From Haplomitrium mnioides (Eukaryota > Marchantiophyta > Haplomitriopsida > Calobryales): a stretch of 45,753 bases of DNA. The notes beneath the pieces are model-generated. The model was not told the DNA's origin. It made no database searches and saw nothing but the letters and a program-made list of their open reading frames with translations. Position 1 is the first letter of the stretch. Every line of letters begins with the position of its first letter. The position numbers and the translations under genes were made by a program. Shown here one piece after another: positions 40,518 through 45,753 of this stretch. The stretch spans positions 17,551-63,303 of the forward strand of contig JBNGIS010004689.1 of assembly GCA_049999725.1 (NCBI GenBank), given 5' to 3'.

Positions 40518-42258
40518 CAGCTCTAGAGTAAATGCAATTGCAGTGGGAGATGTGCATCTCAGTGTCAAAGGGTTGGGAGGCAAGGGCGCCACCCACATTC
40601 TGAAGGATGTACTCTATGTACCTGAGATCACATAGAATCTTGTATCAGTAAGTGCCTTAACCAGAACTGGCTTGATGGGCAATTTTGACCAACATGGATG
40701 TAAAGTTCTGAATAAGCATGGTAAGGTGGTTTGTGTTGGCATTAGGGACCATAAGCTGTTTAGATTCAATTGTATCCCAATTGTAGAGGGAAGCTTGAAC
40801 ATGGCTGTCCAAGGAGACAACATGACTCTCTGGCACCATAGGCTTGGACACTTGGGAGAACAAGGAATCAGGGTGCTCACCAGTATGGTGAGCAATATGG
40901 CTTTGGACCAGTCCACCTCACTGGATTTCTGTGAAGGGTGTGTGAAGGGAAAGGCACACAAGACTACAATCAAGAAGGGAGCTGTTGGATGGAAGGCATC
41001 CAAACTGTTGGAATTAGTCTACAGTGATATTTGTGAACCCATGAAGGCACCTTCAATATCTGGCAACAGATGTTTTGTAACATTCACAGATGATAAATCC
41101 AGAATGTCTTTTGTCTACTTCATGCGTACTAAAGATCATACTTTTGAATATTTCAAGGAATGCATGGCTAGGATGGAAAATGAAGTTGACAGAAAGATCA
41201 AGATCTTGAGGAGTGATGGTGGAGGGGAGTACACCTCCCAAATGTTCCTAAAATTTCTTGCAAAGCGTGGGATTAGAGCAGAGGTGACTGCTCGGGATTC
41301 ACCACATCAGAACGGTGTGGCAGAGAGGCTGAACAGGACAATTGTTGAAAAGGCTAGGAGCATGTTGCAACATGCTGGTATGGAGGGCAAGTTCTGGGAA
41401 GAGGCAGTAGCCACTGCTGTATATTTGAAGAATATCAGCCCCACAAAGGCAGTTGAAGGGATGACACCTTGGCAGGCTTGGAAAGGAGTTCAACCTTCGA
41501 TGAAGCATCTCAAAGTTTTTGGCTGCGATGCATATGCCCTGGTTCCTAGCACACTTTGTACGAAGTTGGAACCTAAGGCTACAAAATGCATTTTCTTTGG
41601 GTACAGTGAAGGAGGGAAGGCATATCGACTGTATGACCCAACTAGAAGCAAAATAATCAGAAGTAGAGATGTCGTCTTCAATGAGTGGGAGACAGTCAAG
41701 GGAGTGGATCCAGATCTAAACCCTATTGTCCCTGTTTTTCTGCAGACCCCTCCAGGTGATGAAGATCAGGGTCAATCTTCTGGCCATCAACTTGTAGAAA
41801 AAGGACCAGCTACCCTGGAGGAATCTGAAGAAATTGAAGTGGTGACATCACAACCTGTGAGGAGATCACAAAGACCGTGGAAACCGATTGTTCGGCTTGG
41901 AATAGAAGAAGGTAATGCAAATATTGCTCTTGAGCCAGAACCAACCAGCCTAAGACAGGCAATGGAAAGAGATGATGCGAAACAGTGGGAGCAGGCTACA
42001 AAAGAGGAGTTCCAGTCTTTGATACAGAATGGGGCTTGGATTCTGATAGATTTACCAGATGGCAGGAAAGCAGTAGGGTGCAAGTGGGTGTTCAAGCTCA
42101 AGCGTGGAGCGGCAAATGAAATCACCAAGTACAAAGCACGCCTGGTGGCCAAGGGATATCTGCAGAAAGAAGGTATTGAGTTTCAAGAAACATTTGCCCC
42201 AGTGGTGAAGATGACATCAATTCGCTGCTTAATGGCCATAACAGCAGAGATGAACTAG
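40500..42258 (+). pseudogene. pol: copia 2 protease C-terminus, integrase and N-terminal RT
   Basis: The +1 frame starts RLGDSSRVNAIAVGDVHL and ILKDVLYVPEIT, the distal part of a copia protease; the catalytic D-S/T-G is lost with the deletion. After TAG 40633-40635 the integrase reads LWHHRLGHLGEQG ... FCEGCVKGK (HHCC). Its catalytic residues are Asp 41026-41028 (VYSDI), Asp 41215-41217 (RSDGGGEY) and Glu 41323-41325 (GVAERLN); the last two are 35 residues apart. RT starts near 41940 (SLRQAMERDDAKQWEQA) and runs through GCKWVFKLKRG and ETFAPVVKMTSIR to a TAG at 42256-42258. Confidence 0.93.
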
Positions 42259-42921
42259 GAAGTTCATCAGATGGATGTGAAGTCTGCTTTCCTGAATGGA
42301 GATCTCAGGGAAGAGATCTATATGGTGCAACCTGAAGGGTTTCAAACACCTGGAGAAGAAGACAAGGTATGTCTCCTTAAGAAGTCTCTGTATGGACTGA
42401 AACAATCTTCAAGAGCATGGTATGAGAAGATAGACCAGTACCTACAAAGTGATGGATATTCTAGATGCACATCCGATCACAGTGTGTACTGCTCAACAGT
42501 AAAGGGGTCTATCATAATAATCACTGTGTACGTTGATGACCTGCTGTTATTCAGTGACAATCTGAATTTGCTGCGCAGCGTGAAGCATGGTCTGAGTACC
42601 CTCTTCGAAATGATGGACCTTGGGGAGGTACACTATATCTTGGGGATACAGGTGATTAGGGACATGGATGCAAGGAGCATTAAGCTCAATCAGCTAGGGT
42701 ATATTGATTCAATTATGAAGGAATTCAGGATGGAAGAAGCAAAGCCTGCAGTGACACCTTTTGAAGTTAATTGCAAACTGTCAAAGGAAATGGAAGCAAA
42801 GGATGAGGAAGAAAAGGCAGAAATGGCAAAGGTTCCATACAGGCGTGCAATTAGGGAAACTAATGTATGCCATGCTAGGAACAAGGCCAGACCTGGCATA
42901 TTCAGTGGGGGCTCTAAGTAG
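42259..42921 (+). pseudogene. pol: copia 2 RT, C-terminal part
   Basis: The same frame continues with HQMDVKSAFLNG (first RT Asp at 42274-42276), LLKKSLYGLKQSSRAW and the catalytic YVDD at 42529-42540, then DLGEVHYILGIQV. A 1-bp insertion near 42852, just before the LMYAMLGTRPD block, shifts the frame and leads to the stop at 42919-42921. Confidence 0.92.
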
Positions 42922-43504
42922 GTTCATGGATAACCCAGGCCAGTAACACAAGAAGGCAGCTAAATGAGTTATAAGGTACTTGAAAGGTACAAAGGATCTT
43001 GGCATCACCTATCGTGGTGGTAAAGGGATCAAACTCACTGGCTACTTTGATGCAGATTGGCGAGTAGAACAAGACAAAAATAGATCCACCTCTGGATATG
43101 TGTTTACTGTAGGAGATGGAGCTATCTCCTGGAGCAGCAAACTGCAGAAGACAACTGCTCTTTCAACAACTGAAGCTGAGTACATGGAATTGACACATGC
43201 CAGTAAAGAAACTGTATGGCTACGCAGGTTGCTTGAAGAACTTGGATTCAAGCAAAGCATACCTACCACCATTGAGTGTGACAACCAAGGATGTATGAAA
43301 CTGGCCATCAACCCAGTTCACCATCCTAGGACAAAACACATTGATATCCAGTACCACTTCATAAGAGACCTGATTGGGAATGAGGTGGAACTGGAGTATT
43401 GTGTGACAGAGGAGATGGCAGCTAACGTTCCCACCAAAGCATTACCGAGAGAAAAGCACTTCATGCTGATCAACAAAATTGGGATGTATAGCAACATGCG
43501 ATAA
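42855..43504 (+). pseudogene. pol: copia 2 RNase H and C-terminus
   Basis: The +2 frame reads LMYAMLGTRPDLAYSVGAL, SRFMDNPGQ, stop 42944-42946, HKKAAK, stop 42965-42967, then VIRYLKGT. RNase H residues are intact: Asp in YFDADW, Glu in TTEAEYM, Asp in ECDNQGCMKLA. The HHPRTKHIDIQYHFIRD block follows and the natural stop is TAA 43502-43504, eight bases before the 3' LTR. Confidence 0.92.
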
Positions 43505-43511
43505 GTGGGAG
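43505..43511 (+). promoter_or_regulatory. short polypurine tract of copia 2
   Basis: gtgggag precedes the 3' LTR start at 43512. It is short but at the correct place. Confidence 0.6.
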
Positions 43512-43804
43512 TGTTGGAAATGTATCTTAGGTGATGTAAATATATGATCAGGAGTTTTTATTTTTCTGATCTGTATAGTTTCTTGTTAGCCTATCAGTTA
43601 GTTTAGCTAGCTTTTAAATTAGAGACAATTCAAGAAATGCTGACACATGGGTACACCTGATGGTGACACGTGTAAGCAGTAGGAGGCTCTAAGGAAAATT
43701 ATTCCTTAGCTTCAGAAGCAAGCTCATGCAGTCGTATGCATGAGCACACACAAAGAAAGTCTCGTAGATAGAGGGAATATGCAGCTGGTAGAGCTGCCCC
43801 TATC

Positions 43805-43888
43805 CATACTCGAGCCATGGTCTTCTTCACCTATTGAAGTCCATCGCATACTCGAGCCATGGTCTTCTTCAGATGTTGAAGTCCATTG
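43805..43888 (+). repeat. 42-bp tandem duplication specific to the 3' LTR
   Basis: The units at 43805-43846 and 43847-43888 both start catactcgagccatggtctt. The 5' LTR has one copy (39644-39685). The duplication arose after insertion. Confidence 0.9.
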
Positions 43889-44302
43889 CTTGACCGATTC
43901 AAGCCCACACATATTATTTGGGCATCATAGGAAACCAAGTAGTTTCATGGTTTTGTACAACTTATATAAATCGAAAGAGTTGATGCTCATTGCATGATCA
44001 GTTATCCAAAACTTCTTCAAGTGTCTTAAAGAGCACATAGTAAGAGCTCATGCTTGAGTTCGTGAGGAGGTATTGAGCATCAAGAGTGTTTAAGAACGTG
44101 AAAAGGAGGCGAATATCTGAGCGTCGAAGAACAGCGAATAGTTTCCCGTTTTTCGACTTTCCTGCGTATTCGTGCATTTGACGTTTTACGTTTTCGAGTA
44201 AGGCGTTTTCGTTTTCAACGGGCGACGGAGCGACGGGCGAGTTCCTGACGAAAATCGCATCCTACCCTAATCGCGATTTTCGCCCCCCCCCCTTTTCGAT
44301 TC

Positions 44303-44330
44303 TTTTTTTTTTTTTTTTTTTTTTTTTTTT
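44303..44330 (+). repeat. T28 homopolymer in the 3' LTR
   Basis: Twenty-eight T residues replace a mixed sequence that in the 5' LTR reads gatttctgctgattcatg and onward. A C10 run lies just before (44283-44292; C6 in the 5' copy). This may be true slippage or an assembly problem. Confidence 0.85.
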
Positions 44331-44504
44331 CTGGAGCATCACGATTCTGTTTTCTGGGGTATCGCGATCTGCTGTCTGCTCATTTTCGACTCTGATTTTA
44401 TCTGCTATCTCCTTCGAATCATATTTCCTCTTAAGTGCTCTCTCTCTCGACAGCCTTATCAACTCTTCACATGGATTTCAAAGTTCTTGTTTTCCAATAT
44501 TCTC

Positions 44505-44985
44505 TCCTTCTCCTTGCGATTCGATTCTCCTCCATAATTCCCCCACCTTCTTTCTTTTTATCTTCCTCGATTGTGGACCCATCTTGAAGGCCCGCTTGAG
44601 TCGCTCCATAATGAGGTTGCACTGCAAAGTGGATGGGAAAGGGTCCTGCCAAGAAATTTGTCGAAGCAAATTGTAGGAAAAGGCTTTAGAGATGTCGAGA
44701 CAACCTCCCAAAGGTAGTCTTAGATCTTTACCAACTCAAAAAAAAAGCAAATAGAGGAATGGCGATGCAAATTATTTGGAGAGGCCAGCTCCCGAGTTCT
44801 CGATGCGCCAGCCTGTGGGCGAGGTGGTACGCAAAAGGGAAGGCAAGGGGGAATTCAAATTCAGGGACGCACGGCAGGGATGCTCATCTTATGTAATGGG
44901 GTCTGAACAGCGTCATTCAGTGCACTTCTGTCGAGTTCAAGGTAGTGTTCTGTCACCTGCCTTTGTTTTCTTGCGATTCTCGTGA
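44505..44985. other. unassigned stretch right of copia 2
   Basis: Overlapping reverse-strand frames of 60-77 codons (44467-44711) have a normal amino-acid mix (for example SWQDPFPSTLQCNLIMERL) but no domain I recognise. By position next to the CT-rich array it could be another captured gene fragment, comparable to the FAD fragment beside the GA-rich array. That is only an analogy. Confidence 0.3.
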
Positions 44986-44989
44986 CACT

Positions 44990-45753
44990 CTTAGTATTAC
45001 ATTCCTTGACCCAAGCACAATTTCCTTCCTTGTTGAATCGTCTTCCTCGAATCCTCCTTTGCTGCGACGAATTTCTTCTGCGATTTCATCATGCGGCCTC
45101 CTCTCCTCAATCGAATTCTTCAGCGAGATCTCCCTTCTTTCATACCATCCCTCGGCGATCTGCAATGAAATTTGCCCCGACCTGCAATCTGTCTTGTCCT
45201 CAAACTTCTGCAATCAAATCTCCTTTGCTTAGTTCCTCTCTATCCTTCAATCCTCCCTAGTTGATTCCTCCCTCCCACGATCACGATTCAGTCTCCTTCT
45301 GGGATCAAAACCTCCCTCTAAGCCTGCGAATAAAATCTCCTCGTGTTGCGATCCTCACTGCACAATTCCCTTTAGCCACTCTCCTCTCCCCCTCGATCAA
45401 TTCTCCCTGGCCTCAATCTCCTCTCGATCAATTTCTTGTCCCCAATTCCTGTGCGCAATTCTTTCCTCAATCCCCTCCTCACACAATCTTCTCTTCGCTC
45501 GATCCCCTTTCCTTCAAATCCTCTCTCCTCTGCTTCAAATCCTCCCACTCATGCAATCCTCTTGATTCACTCTCCTCTCCCCCTCAATCAATTCTTCTTC
45601 TCCCTGCACATACAACTCCTCCTCACCCTACGCATACAATTCCTCCTCCGGCCCTGAGATTCATTCCCTCACCCTGGCACTCGATCCCTCCTCGCCAAAT
45701 CTCCTTGGTTCGATTCCCTCCTTGCTCGATCTCATGTCCCTCCTCCTCATGGC
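44990..45753 (-). repeat. CT-rich degenerate array, reverse counterpart of 35470-36660
   Basis: Read on the minus strand it shows the same ggaattgattg / gcgaggagag word mixture as the GA-rich array of the TIR element. It runs to the window end. A second TIR element of the same family in reverse orientation probably extends beyond the window. Short frames here are composition effects. Confidence 0.65.

Larger units (their letters stand above)
39346..44499 (+). mobile_element. Ty1/copia LTR retrotransposon (copia 2), internally deleted
   Basis: The LTRs are 39346-40300 (955 bp) and 43512-44499 (988 bp). The flanks are ttctc at 39341-39345 and 44500-44504, a perfect 5-bp target duplication. The LTRs start TGTTGG and end CCAATA in both copies, so the terminus is TG...TA rather than TG...CA. 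Integrase precedes RT. A deletion joins the first part of gag to the end of the protease. Stops at 40633, 42256, 42944 and 42965 and a 1-bp insertion near 42852 break pol. Confidence 0.95.
43512..44499 (+). repeat. 3' LTR of copia 2
   Basis: It has the same ends as the 5' LTR (TGTTGG to CCAATA). The TATA box is at 43963-43970. It contains a 42-bp tandem duplication and a T28 run not present in the 5' copy. Confidence 0.94.

Noticed and set aside
44467-44711. Reverse-strand gene next to copia 2
   Set aside because: Two overlapping frames of similar length, no recognised domain, part of it inside the 3' LTR; kept only as an unassigned stretch.

Overview
This window is a transposon-dense stretch of a nuclear plant genome. 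The evidence is several classes of plant-type LTR retrotransposon: two Ty1/copia elements, a Ty3/gypsy chromovirus with a chromodomain, and a Ty3/gypsy element with LTRs of about 3 kb. There is also a long-TIR (Mutator-like) element carrying a broken fragment of a nuclear-type gene. No intact host gene, rRNA, tRNA or CRISPR array was found. A 10-N gap shows that the sequence is a scaffold. A land plant with a large, repeat-rich genome fits; a non-angiosperm lineage is possible, but I cannot establish the taxon from the sequence alone.

Layout from left to right. 1-147 looks like a solo or terminal copia-type LTR. 148-5126 is non-coding, ends in a degenerate minisatellite, and may be the left part of an old LTR. 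5127-10019 is copia element 1: 246/248-bp LTRs, near-perfect 5-bp target duplication, gag-pol with two stops and one frameshift. 10990-13703 is a reverse-strand solo LTR of the large gypsy family, flanked by GTGTG on both sides. 14346-15831 is a gag pseudogene of a gypsy element related to the next one. 15832-33599 is the large gypsy element (called GypA here): LTR, gag, protease, RT, RNase H, integrase, LTR. It is split inside RT, a few codons after the catalytic Asp pair, by a nested chromovirus (22394-28572) with its own LTRs, iMet primer-binding site, gag-pol and chromodomain. The 3' LTR of GypA is cut off where a TIR element begins (33600-37920). That element has inverted termini of about 550 bp, an AT-rich and a CT-rich block, a GA-rich degenerate array, and a captured FAD-monooxygenase-like fragment next to the right TIR. 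39346-44499 is copia element 2: perfect TTCTC duplication, LTRs ending in TA rather than CA, and a deletion that removed most of gag and the protease active site. The window ends in a CT-rich array that is the reverse-strand counterpart of the GA-rich array in the TIR element.

How the parts work together: each LTR element has or had gag (particle and RNA binding) and pol (protease, integrase, RT, RNase H) driven by promoters in its LTRs. All are now disabled by stops, frameshifts or deletions. Nesting and LTR divergence (by eye) suggest this order: the gag-bearing remnant and GypA oldest, then the chromovirus (roughly 7% LTR differences), with copia 1 the youngest (three substitutions and two 1-bp indels between LTRs). 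Copia 2 and the TIR element are not nested relative to the others and are harder to place.
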